A DNA stretch of 64,000 nt from Erysipelotrichaceae bacterium (lineage in GTDB: Bacteria; Bacillota_I; Bacilli_A; Erysipelotrichales; Erysipelotrichaceae), in NCBI GenBank assembly GCA_017431825.1, contig JAFRKI010000014.1, forward strand, positions 124,001 through 188,000. Reading direction: 5' to 3'. The notes under the pieces are model-generated. The model was not told the origin of the DNA. It saw only the letters and a list, made by a program, of their open reading frames with translations, and made no database searches. Position 1 is the first letter of the stretch. Each line of letters opens with the position of its first letter. Below are positions 1-8,419 of this stretch, piece by piece. A program made the position numbers and the translations under genes.

Positions 1-1071
1 TCATACAAGTGGGATTATAAAGACGGCAAGATCAATGAAGCCTATTTCAGGGTCGACTACAACAGCAGCGGCGAACTGGGCGTATCGGTAGGAAAGTATC
101 ATAATCTTTATCTGGACTTCAAGGACAAGGACTCGAGCAGTTTCCTGAATGCCCTCAAGTCGGTCATAAAAGAGAAGGACGATGAAGTGGAAGCGACTAT
201 CAAAATCTGTGAGATCAAGACGCCGATCCCTGAAATACCGACAGCCTTTTTTAATGTGGATGTCTTAGCTAAGATCTATACGACCGGAAAAGCCGAGATC
301 GTCCTGTCAGGGACCAACAGTAACGGTTTTGAAGTAAGGAACGGTACCCTACGAGTGATCGATAATTCAGATAAGGATGTTGACTTCATTCTCGGGGGCA
401 GCGCCAGAGCGGCATTAGGTGTTAATTTCAATCTCGAAACCGCCAAATACCGGCTGATGGACGTGGAAGCCGACGGCGGTGTCAGAGCAGCTGTATCGAC
501 GACCATTCATCTTTACGATGATGAAGGAAATATGAGTTCCCAGAAGTCCAATCTGCCGTATTCGGCTGTAGATGATATTGCCCGGGAAAATAATAATGTG
601 AAGATCTGCGGGGACGTTTCCCTTAACTGGCTGCTGGACCTCTGTTTCAACACCTCGAAAACGGTACTGTATAAATTCGGTCTGTGGACAAAGAAGACTA
701 TCCTTGATGAAAGCGATCAGGTATTCGGGAATAAGACCCATATCGAAAACGGAACGTTCATGAGCAAGTGTACCAGGAAAGAAAGACCTAAGAACGAGGA
801 AAAACAGACGATTACTTCAAATGTCGAAAAGATCATCCTGGAAAAGTATTCGGCTGTCATAAGTGTAAACGAAAGCTATCAGATACCGGTAAAGGCTCTG
901 CCTGAAGGCTACGGTAAAGGCGACCTGGTCTATAAGACTTCAAAACCGGCAGTTGCCAGTGTCAGCGACGGTATCGTCAGGGGCATCAGTTCAGGAGCAA
1001 GCGAAATAACGATCTTCACTAGTGACGGAAAGTACTATGCGGCTCTCAATATCCTGGTAAGTACCGGCTGA
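1..1071 (+). CDS. Partial protein with C-terminal Big_2 (Ig-like) domain, T7SS-adjacent
   Basis: The frame is open from the first base of the window and no upstream stop is seen, so the gene is cut at its 5' end; about 356 residues remain. The last ~80 residues look like a bacterial Ig-like Big_2 domain: a beta-rich stretch with 'TSKPAVASVSDGIVRGISSGASE' type spacing (SxPxVAxVS...G.VxGxxxG.A.I). The rest is beta-rich and not recognised. Its stop codon overlaps the start of the EssC-like ATPase by one base (TGATG), so the two are translationally coupled. An inference is that it is a surface or secreted component, or a substrate, of the T7SS-like system. No signal peptide can be judged because the N-terminus is missing. 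Confidence 0.7.
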   Translation, partial: SYKWDYKDGKINEAYFRVDYNSSGELGVSVGKYHNLYLDFKDKDSSSFLNALKSVIKEKDDEVEATIKICEIKTPIPEIPTAFFNVDVLAKIYTTGKAEIVLSGTNSNGFEVRNGTLRVIDNSDKDVDFILGGSARAALGVNFNLETAKYRLMDVEADGGVRAAVSTTIHLYDDEGNMSSQKSNLPYSAVDDIARENNNVKICGDVSLNWLLDLCFNTSKTVLYKFGLWTKKTILDESDQVFGNKTHIENGTFMSKCTRKERPKNEEKQTITSNVEKIILEKYSAVISVNESYQIPVKALPEGYGKGDLVYKTSKPAVASVSDGIVRGISSGASEITIFTSDGKYYAALNILVSTG

Positions 1072-4000
1072 TGTTTATCGTGATAAAGGACGGGACCGTT
1101 TTCGTCCGTCTTAATACCGATGAGCTTTCCTTGCCTTATGCATACAGCGGCATCGAAATAGTTAAGGAAGATGAAGAGTATTTCTTTCTTCTGAAGAAGG
1201 GCTTTCGTTTTCCGGAAGGCGACAGCAGACGCAGGATAGAGATAAGGAAATATATCGTCAAACACAAAGATCTGTTCAACGACATGGAGATCTGTGTTTA
1301 CGAAAATGACGATGGTTTTAATGATTATGAGCTGTGCAATAACGTCCCTTTCATCTTTGCGGACAACCCTAAAGCTCCGGTCATCAGTCATGATCCATAT
1401 CTGAAAAACACGCATCTGTATCTTAAGAACGGGCAGATCAATACCAACTATAACTGCCTCTTGCTGAACGGAAAGATCTATGATAATGAGATCCTTAAAG
1501 ACGGGGATAAGATATGCTTGCAGAATTTCATCTTTTATTACTATGAAGGCTTTCTGTACATGAACAGTTTCCTCGTGGAAAACAGACTTCAGAAAAGAAA
1601 ATTCAGGGAGCAGGTCAGCAGATATGAAAGCAGCAAGCCCGGAATCAGCACTTCTTTCCTGCCGGTCAGAAAGGAACTGGAAGTTGAAAAACTGAAGGAA
1701 TATGTTCCCGTCAGACCGCTGAAACAGCGAAAGGCGATATTCCAGATCGGTCCCAGCATCACGATGTCGATGGCCATGCTCTCGATCGCTGCCATCAATG
1801 TCTATAATAACTACCTGAACGGCCAGCCCTGGCTGAACAGTCTGGTATATATTCTTATGCCTGTAACGATGCTGCTGTCAGGTGTTCTGTGGCCGCTTCT
1901 TTCAGGACATAGTGAAAAGAAAGCCAACCGGAAAGAGATGAAGGAAAAGAAAAGCGCCTATCTTGACTACCTTCTGGAATATGAGAAGCGGCTGAAAAAG
2001 AACATCGAAGATTATCTAAAGCAGGAGAACGGTTATTATTTTGACGGAACAGTCGATGAAGAAAGGCTTTTTCAGATAACCAATATAAGCGAATCGTTTC
2101 TTGACATCTCTATCGGTCTTGTAACGACCGGAAAGGATATTGAATTCAAGGAAAGTGAAGACGAAGACGTCAACGAAGGATTGAGGAGGATCCGCTATCG
2201 TCTTGGCAATATCGAGAACTGCCCTTATTTCCTGAACATGCTGAAGCACAGGACGGTAAGCATCTGTTCTTCAAGAAGCAGAAAGGCTTATCTTATGAAG
2301 AAATTTCTGCTGGAGCTTTCCGGCAGCTATCATTACGATGATTTCTATCTGGCGATATACAGCGAAGATCTCAGCATATTCAAGGAATTCTTCTCGCTTC
2401 CGCAGCTCATCTTCAACAGTACCCGTCTGACATTAAATAAGAAAAGAGAACTGCAGGAGCTCAATTCCCTGAAACTGGATAAGCCTTTGGTCCTGCTGGC
2501 GTACAACCACGTAGACTTCGTCTTCACCAACAAAGAGATCAGGATCCTTTACTTTACAAGCGACAGGAACAGACTTTATAAGGACAGTGAAGTCTTTATC
2601 GAATATCTTGATGACGGCGGTTTCATCTATGACGGAGATCGGATACCATTTGCCTGCAAAGAGGAAGACATCGTCTTTGCCGAATACACCAGGATGCTCA
2701 GCCCTTATCAGAACATCGGTTTCATCAGCAAGACTATCACTTTCAGCGATGTCTTTCCTGATCTGAATATTCTTTCCTTTTATAAGGAGAAACAGCTGGG
2801 CTTAAGAGCTGATTTTGCGACCATCGGTAAGGAACTGCTTTCCTTTGACCTGCATGAAACAAAGGAAGGACCGCACGGCTTGATTGGCGGAAGTACCGGC
2901 AGCGGCAAGAGCGAGCTGATCGTTTCCCTGCTTCTTTCCTTGTGTGTAAGATACCGTCCCGATTATCTCAACATCATACTGATAGACTATAAGGGCGGCG
3001 GCATCAGGGAATCGCTTTCATATAAGGGAAAGAGCCTTCCGCATATAATCGCGTCTATCGACAATCTGGAGCCGGATATCTTTGAAAGGCTGATTGTCGC
3101 CATCGACTTTGAATGTAAGAAGAGGCAGAGACTGTTCAAGGAACTATCCGATAAGGCAATGACTCCGATCATGAATATCGATGATTATCTGGACAACGAT
3201 TATACCGGATACGGTCTTCCCGCCATGGCTCATCTGCTTATAGTCGTCGATGAATTTGCGGAACTGAAGAAAGAAAACCCTGAAATAATCAGGAAACTGA
3301 TATCCTTCTCAAGGATTGGCAGGAGCCTTGGTGTCCATCTGATACTGGCCACACAAAGACCGAGCGGTATCATTGACGATGAGATCTGGTCCAACAGTCA
3401 TTTCAAGATAGCCCTGAAAGTCTTAAGTGACAAGGATTCCAGTGACATCATCAAATGCAAGGATGCGGCTTATCTGCATAATCCCGGCGAATTCTGTCTG
3501 GCCGTTGACGATAATTTATTAAAGGCCAAAGCTATCTACAGCAAAAGAGACATTAATAACGGCGATGCCTATGAAGTGTCGCTTCTGGACAACAGACTGA
3601 AGCTGTTGAAAAAGAAGGTCATTAAAAAGGACAATCCGTTTACGGAGGCCGCTTATATTACGGACAGGATCATTGAAACAGGCGCATCTTTGGGCATTGT
3701 TCCCGGTACTTTAAAATTCAGCAAGCCGGAATCGCTGAGTATTGAAGAACTGAGAAACAAATACGGCGAAGATGAAGGACTGATCCTGGGAGAGTCTGAT
3801 GATTACCTTAATGCATCGCTCGGCATTCTGAAGATACCGGACGGTGAGAATATCTTCATATTTTCCGGACGCAGGAAAGAGGTCGGTGGTATTCTCAACA
3901 GCATCCGCAGGGAGACCGTGGTCATCGGTTCAAGGAAATACCGCAACCGGTATATCAGAGACAGTCTCCTGTATGAAGAGAACGACGACATTCAGTATCT

Positions 4001-4721
4001 CTTCAACAAGCTCTTGAACGACAGCTGCGGCATTACTCTGGTCATTGAAGATCTGTCGTGCCTTCTTTCCTATAAGGAGGAATACAGCACCTCCTTATAC
4101 CAGCTGCTGCGAAGGAGCTCTCAGACAAATCTCAGGATGATCGCTCTGTCAAAACAGTCATCGTTAAGTTTCAAACTGCTGAACTGCTTCAAGCATAAAT
4201 ATGCGATAGACATTCATGACAGACAGGATCTTCTGAACATCTTTTCTTCTTACAGTGAATATAAGGGAACTTCATTTTTCTTTGATGAAAAGACGATATC
4301 CTTCATTCCTTACAGAGAGGAGGAATTCAGGGAAGAAGACATTTCAGGCGAACCGTATATCGAACATATCCCGGAAAAAGTTAACATGAAGAAAAAAGGA
4401 AGCAACGTACTGCTTGGCTATGATATTACCAGCAGGCAGGAAGTATATCACCGGAAACAGGAAGATCTGCTGATAAGCTCCTATGATGAAGGAGCCATTA
4501 AGGTTTTCAGGAAGCTTTATAAGGACTGCCCGGGTGTTGAAGTCGCCCTGTATGATAAGGAACTGCATAAGGAAGGACACAACAGCTATCTGTGGATCGG
4601 TGAAGGCTTATACAATCAACGCCTCTTTTACGTGGACGGCAAGGAGGAACCGGAAACCGGCCAGGCTTATTACCTCAAAGGCAATAAAGGAAGGATGCTG
4701 AGGGTGATCGATCATGAATAA
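1071..4721 (+). CDS. essC: EssC-like FtsK/SpoIIIE ATPase of a type VII secretion system
   Basis: 1216 residues. The first ~200 residues resemble the paired forkhead-associated-like N-terminal region of EssC. Two membrane segments lie at about residues 222-247 and 257-279. The first FtsK/SpoIIIE ATPase domain is intact: Walker A GSTGSGKS at about 607-614 and Walker B LIVVDE ending near 728. A second ATPase-like domain follows at about 925-1070, but its P-loop position reads FSGRRKEVGG, without the GKS/T. A short remnant of a third domain (from about 1085) also lacks Walker motifs. Staphylococcal and Bacillus EssC/YukBA proteins are nearer 1480 residues with three domains, so this one is shorter and appears to have a single competent ATPase. 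In the family it powers export of WXG100/LXG substrates across the membrane. It overlaps the small downstream gene by 8 nt. Confidence 0.88.
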   Translation: MFIVIKDGTVFVRLNTDELSLPYAYSGIEIVKEDEEYFFLLKKGFRFPEGDSRRRIEIRKYIVKHKDLFNDMEICVYENDDGFNDYELCNNVPFIFADNPKAPVISHDPYLKNTHLYLKNGQINTNYNCLLLNGKIYDNEILKDGDKICLQNFIFYYYEGFLYMNSFLVENRLQKRKFREQVSRYESSKPGISTSFLPVRKELEVEKLKEYVPVRPLKQRKAIFQIGPSITMSMAMLSIAAINVYNNYLNGQPWLNSLVYILMPVTMLLSGVLWPLLSGHSEKKANRKEMKEKKSAYLDYLLEYEKRLKKNIEDYLKQENGYYFDGTVDEERLFQITNISESFLDISIGLVTTGKDIEFKESEDEDVNEGLRRIRYRLGNIENCPYFLNMLKHRTVSICSSRSRKAYLMKKFLLELSGSYHYDDFYLAIYSEDLSIFKEFFSLPQLIFNSTRLTLNKKRELQELNSLKLDKPLVLLAYNHVDFVFTNKEIRILYFTSDRNRLYKDSEVFIEYLDDGGFIYDGDRIPFACKEEDIVFAEYTRMLSPYQNIGFISKTITFSDVFPDLNILSFYKEKQLGLRADFATIGKELLSFDLHETKEGPHGLIGGSTGSGKSELIVSLLLSLCVRYRPDYLNIILIDYKGGGIRESLSYKGKSLPHIIASIDNLEPDIFERLIVAIDFECKKRQRLFKELSDKAMTPIMNIDDYLDNDYTGYGLPAMAHLLIVVDEFAELKKENPEIIRKLISFSRIGRSLGVHLILATQRPSGIIDDEIWSNSHFKIALKVLSDKDSSDIIKCKDAAYLHNPGEFCLAVDDNLLKAKAIYSKRDINNGDAYEVSLLDNRLKLLKKKVIKKDNPFTEAAYITDRIIETGASLGIVPGTLKFSKPESLSIEELRNKYGEDEGLILGESDDYLNASLGILKIPDGENIFIFSGRRKEVGGILNSIRRETVVIGSRKYRNRYIRDSLLYEENDDIQYLFNKLLNDSCGITLVIEDLSCLLSYKEEYSTSLYQLLRRSSQTNLRMIALSKQSSLSFKLLNCFKHKYAIDIHDRQDLLNIFSSYSEYKGTSFFFDEKTISFIPYREEEFREEDISGEPYIEHIPEKVNMKKKGSNVLLGYDITSRQEVYHRKQEDLLISSYDEGAIKVFRKLYKDCPGVEVALYDKELHKEGHNSYLWIGEGLYNQRLFYVDGKEEPETGQAYYLKGNKGRMLRVIDHE

Positions 4722-4947
4722 GGTGATCCTCAGGTTCAGCATCATCAGAAGCGGTGAAGTCTTTGAAGCGGTATTCGATCTGCGGCTTTCCTTTATGGAG
4801 AACTTTGAAATGCTGGAAAGCATCTGTTCTGTTTCGCTTGGAGAAGACAGTTATATCATCGATCCTGAAAAGCAGATCGCCTTAAGGAAGGACGTGCCTT
4901 TAAGCAGTTTTGCTTTTCCCAATTTCACCACTCTTTGTCTGTTTTAG
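4714..4947 (+). CDS. Small protein, candidate YukD/EsaB-like ubiquitin-fold T7SS component
   Basis: 77 residues, starting inside the last codons of the essC-like gene (8-nt overlap), so translationally coupled to it. The pattern of short beta strands, one helix and a C-terminal hydrophobic strand (ending FTTLCLF) is compatible with the ubiquitin-like YukD/EsaB proteins encoded beside EssC in Firmicutes T7SS loci, and the length (about 80) matches. Sequence identity to known members is not evident by eye, so the assignment rests on size, position and predicted strand order. It could instead be an unrelated small coupling protein. Confidence 0.5.
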   Translation: MNKVILRFSIIRSGEVFEAVFDLRLSFMENFEMLESICSVSLGEDSYIIDPEKQIALRKDVPLSSFAFPNFTTLCLF

Positions 4948-4991
4948 GAAGCTTTCTTTATTGAGGTGAGCGGTAATGATAAAATTGAATT

Positions 4992-7760
4992 ATGAAATCA
5001 CTTCAAAAAGGCTTTTTGCTTACGCTCGTATGTCTGCTGATGATCAGTGTTTTAAGCGTTCCCGTAAAAGCCGAAGGTGAGTATTATGTGGCCGATGTAA
5101 GCGAAGGCTTTGTCAATAAACTGGAATCATTCGATTCGTACAGCAGTGCGAACGCCTATTACAACCGCTATCTGAAAGAATATGACAATCTCGTTTTATA
5201 TGAAAACGATGAAGTCCTGAAGATGGAATACGGTATCGTTGAATTCATGACGAACGAGAGCTGCACGCTGAACATCGCTTACCGTTCAGATATCAGAAAC
5301 GGATCGGCATCCGTTAACGGCTGTTATGGTATCGATGCCGCCTATCTTTATTCCAGCGGCGATGCGAATACCGTCTATTTCCGGATTTCCGGCGACAGCG
5401 GTCATGTAAGCAGGAACGATGTCATCCTTCATCCGTATGAGCTTCTGGATGTCAGAATATCGGCCTATGCCAACGTTGACGGGGACCTTGTCCATGAGAT
5501 AAAAACGCAGCTGGAACTGGATTTCTATTCCGGCGTTCTGCCTATCGATAAGGCTTTGCCGTATCTTTCCGATAATACGGATTATTACAGTTACGACGGT
5601 CATTACTTCTATGATGATTTCAAAACCATGATCGACGATTACACGGAAGACACCTTTGAGAATGCCGTTAACAGTGAAGAGCCTTACTATAATTACTATC
5701 AGTACCTGTCTCATCGCAGTCTTACCAATTATGAGTACAGTGAAATAGAATCATATTTTTATGACACTCTAAAGATCAAAGGCAAGATCGACTATTATGA
5801 CGATCAGGCCAAGGACGGTGCCAACGACGTGGTAAACAGATCGCAGTATTATGGCGAACTGAAGTCCTTTTATGAGTATCAGAATATTTACGGCGTCAAT
5901 GCGCTGATGGTCTTAGCCGTATCGATCAACGAAAGCGCCTATGGCAAGAACTATGCGTCCTTCGCCAATAACAATCTCTTCTCGCATCTGGCATTTGACA
6001 GCGATGTCGAACGGAAAAACAACCGCTATGACAGCACGGCCGATTCCATCTATGCCTACATGAAATATTACATTTCCGATAAGTATTCCAGTTACCGCAG
6101 TTCCCTTTATAACGGTTCCTATTTCGGCAATAAGCTCAGCGGCATGAACGTAGAATATTCGCTGGATCCTTACTGGGGCGAAAAAGCTGCGGCCAATTAC
6201 TATAAGCTCGACAAGACGCTGGGCTTCAAGGATTATCAGACTTATGCCTTAGGCATCATCAAAGGCGGAGGAAGGATCAGTTTCTACCGTGACGAGGAAC
6301 TGAAAAGCACGCTGTTCAGACTTGACGGTGTTGAAGACTATGCCCTGATCATTCTTGCGGAAACGGAAGATGCCTATAAGGTACAGACCGATCCGAGCTT
6401 TTCCGATGAATACCGCTATGATTTTGACGGTTCCGTTGCCTATATCGACAGGGACTATTTCGACTATATCATCAATGAAGACAGGATCCACGATAACGAT
6501 CTGGTGACCGTCACCTTTGACGCTGCCGGCGGTCTTATCGATGGCAAGGAAAGCATCGAAATAAAAGTTCTGAAAGGAAGCGTACCGACGATAGCCGACC
6601 CGGAATATGACGGTTATAAATTTACAGGTTTTGAGCCGGAACTTACCAAGGCTGAAGAAGACACGACGTATACTGCCACCTACAAGAAGATAGAAAGCGT
6701 CACTATTTCCAAGGATCTTAAGAAGAACGTCGAACAGGACTCCTATCTTGACTTAAGGAATGCCTATATAACTGTCATCTATGAAGATGGCAGCAAGGAG
6801 AACGTCGATATCGATACGGACATGCTGTCGGGTATCAATACTGAAGAAAACGGCAAACAGACCCTTACCGTCACCTATAACGGTGTAAGCGACAGTGTCG
6901 ATGTGAACGTATCGAAGGACCTGAAGGATCTCAACGAGAAGATAAGCAGTCTCATCGATAAGAATATCGCTTCATATCAAAACAGCGGAATCTACGAGTC
7001 GAAAGAAATAAAGGAGATCAAGAAGAATCTGCGCAAGGTCGATTACGTCTATGACCTTAATAAGATCCGCCAGATCGATGCGATCATGCTGGATGAATAC
7101 CGCGGAAGAGCGAATTACCGTATTGATGATAACGACTACGATCTCTCCGTTTCCGGCCTGACCTTAAGCCTGGCTGACGCCAATATCACCTCGGCTTTCA
7201 GGATCCTGAAGGATACCTACTATGTTCATGTGAAAGACGTTCCAAGAAAAGACAGGAACATCCTGAAAGAGATCGGCGAAGCTTACGGTTTTGAAGCCGT
7301 CGATTATCTGCGGGTCGATTATTCCCTGAATCTTAAGAATATCGAGCAGGAAGGGGCGGTCGTCATTTCCGTCAGACTGAAAGACAAGGAGACCGACAAG
7401 ACCTATTCCGTCTACCGTCTGGATGACAACGGCGACATCGTCAAATGCAAGACCACGCAGACCAATTCCTACATCCAGTTCCTGACCAAGAAGTCGGGAA
7501 GCTACGTCATCCTTTCAAAGGACAGTGTCAACAATTACGACCTTCCTGATTATAAGGAGAATATCACCGGTGATAATTCAGATCCTGATAATAACGGACT
7601 GTTTATCATCGGCGCCATCATGGCCGTATTCATCATATACGGATTCATTCTGATCATCGTGTATCGGAATCTGGAAAGAAAAGAAGAGAAATTATGGAAA
7701 GACTTCAAAAGATCATTGCTGAAAGCGGACTCTGCTCTCGGAGAAAAGCCGAAGAGCTGA
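4992..7760 (+). CDS. Membrane-anchored glucosaminidase with InlB-like and Big_3-like repeats
   Basis: 922 residues. A signal peptide covers about residues 1-27 (MKSLQK, hydrophobic core, cleavage near VKAEG). A GH73-type N-acetylglucosaminidase domain lies at about 270-430; INESAYG near 312 carries the probable catalytic Glu, followed by NNLFSH. A Listeria-Bacteroides (InlB B-repeat) module lies at about 505-567 (VTFDAAGG...GYKFTGFEP) and a Big_3-like Ig module at about 567-645. A C-terminal membrane helix spans about 869-892 with a basic tail. It should cleave peptidoglycan glycan strands at the surface; next to EssC it may open the wall for the secretion machine (inference). No Shine-Dalgarno lies at normal distance from this ATG. 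The 3' end overlaps rluB by 67 nt. Confidence 0.8.
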   Translation: MKSLQKGFLLTLVCLLMISVLSVPVKAEGEYYVADVSEGFVNKLESFDSYSSANAYYNRYLKEYDNLVLYENDEVLKMEYGIVEFMTNESCTLNIAYRSDIRNGSASVNGCYGIDAAYLYSSGDANTVYFRISGDSGHVSRNDVILHPYELLDVRISAYANVDGDLVHEIKTQLELDFYSGVLPIDKALPYLSDNTDYYSYDGHYFYDDFKTMIDDYTEDTFENAVNSEEPYYNYYQYLSHRSLTNYEYSEIESYFYDTLKIKGKIDYYDDQAKDGANDVVNRSQYYGELKSFYEYQNIYGVNALMVLAVSINESAYGKNYASFANNNLFSHLAFDSDVERKNNRYDSTADSIYAYMKYYISDKYSSYRSSLYNGSYFGNKLSGMNVEYSLDPYWGEKAAANYYKLDKTLGFKDYQTYALGIIKGGGRISFYRDEELKSTLFRLDGVEDYALIILAETEDAYKVQTDPSFSDEYRYDFDGSVAYIDRDYFDYIINEDRIHDNDLVTVTFDAAGGLIDGKESIEIKVLKGSVPTIADPEYDGYKFTGFEPELTKAEEDTTYTATYKKIESVTISKDLKKNVEQDSYLDLRNAYITVIYEDGSKENVDIDTDMLSGINTEENGKQTLTVTYNGVSDSVDVNVSKDLKDLNEKISSLIDKNIASYQNSGIYESKEIKEIKKNLRKVDYVYDLNKIRQIDAIMLDEYRGRANYRIDDNDYDLSVSGLTLSLADANITSAFRILKDTYYVHVKDVPRKDRNILKEIGEAYGFEAVDYLRVDYSLNLKNIEQEGAVVISVRLKDKETDKTYSVYRLDDNGDIVKCKTTQTNSYIQFLTKKSGSYVILSKDSVNNYDLPDYKENITGDNSDPDNNGLFIIGAIMAVFIIYGFILIIVYRNLERKEEKLWKDFKRSLLKADSALGEKPKS

Positions 7761-8419
7761 TCGCCCAGGGCAAGGTAAGCGTCAACGGAACGGTCATTAA
7801 GGAACCGGGTTTTAAAGCTAACGTCAATGATGACATCAGAGTAAACGGCAAGCCTTTGAGCAGGGAAGAAAAGGTCGTTTATCTTCTCAACAAGCCCAAA
7901 GGCATCATCTCAAGCGCCAGCGATGAAAAGGGCAGAAAAACGGTAGTTGACTTTGTGGACTCGAAGTACCGTCTTTATCCGATCGGGCGTCTTGATTTTG
8001 ACAGCAGCGGCCTCATCCTTTTAAGCAATGACGGAGAACTGACGCAGAAGATGCTGCATCCGAAGTTCAATATCGACAAGGTATATGAAGTGACCATAAA
8101 CGGACTGATCAGGAAAGAGGAGATAGAGAAGCTTTCAAAAGGCGTCCGCATCGATTCCTATAAGACCGCTCCTTGTGAGATAAGACTTTTAAGGACCAAC
8201 GACAATAAAAAAACATCTTTCCTGGAAGTTACCATCCATGAAGGAAAGAACCGCCAGATCAGAAAGATGTTTGAAACGTTAGGTTATAAGGTCACCAGAC
8301 TAAACCGGATAAAGGAAGCCAATATTTCTCTGGGTAAACTTCAGCCCGGAGAATACCGCAAGCTCAAACCGATCGAAGTCGTCAGGCTTAAGAAATATCT
8401 AGACAGCGGTAATGACTAG
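7694..8419 (+). CDS. rluB: 23S rRNA pseudouridine synthase, RluB family
   Basis: 241 residues, about the family's usual length. It has an N-terminal S4 RNA-binding domain (residues 2-50; MERLQKIIAESGLCSRRKAEELI is the canonical family start) followed by the RsuA/RluB catalytic domain. The signature GRLDFDSSGLILLSNDG near residue 98 contains the catalytic Asp. It converts a uridine to pseudouridine in the large-subunit rRNA. The start lies 67 nt inside the upstream gene in another frame; because the S4 domain begins at this Met, the overlap is real. Its 3' end overlaps convergent rqcH by 21 nt. RsuA or RluE/F specificity cannot be excluded. Confidence 0.9.
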   Translation: MERLQKIIAESGLCSRRKAEELIAQGKVSVNGTVIKEPGFKANVNDDIRVNGKPLSREEKVVYLLNKPKGIISSASDEKGRKTVVDFVDSKYRLYPIGRLDFDSSGLILLSNDGELTQKMLHPKFNIDKVYEVTINGLIRKEEIEKLSKGVRIDSYKTAPCEIRLLRTNDNKKTSFLEVTIHEGKNRQIRKMFETLGYKVTRLNRIKEANISLGKLQPGEYRKLKPIEVVRLKKYLDSGND

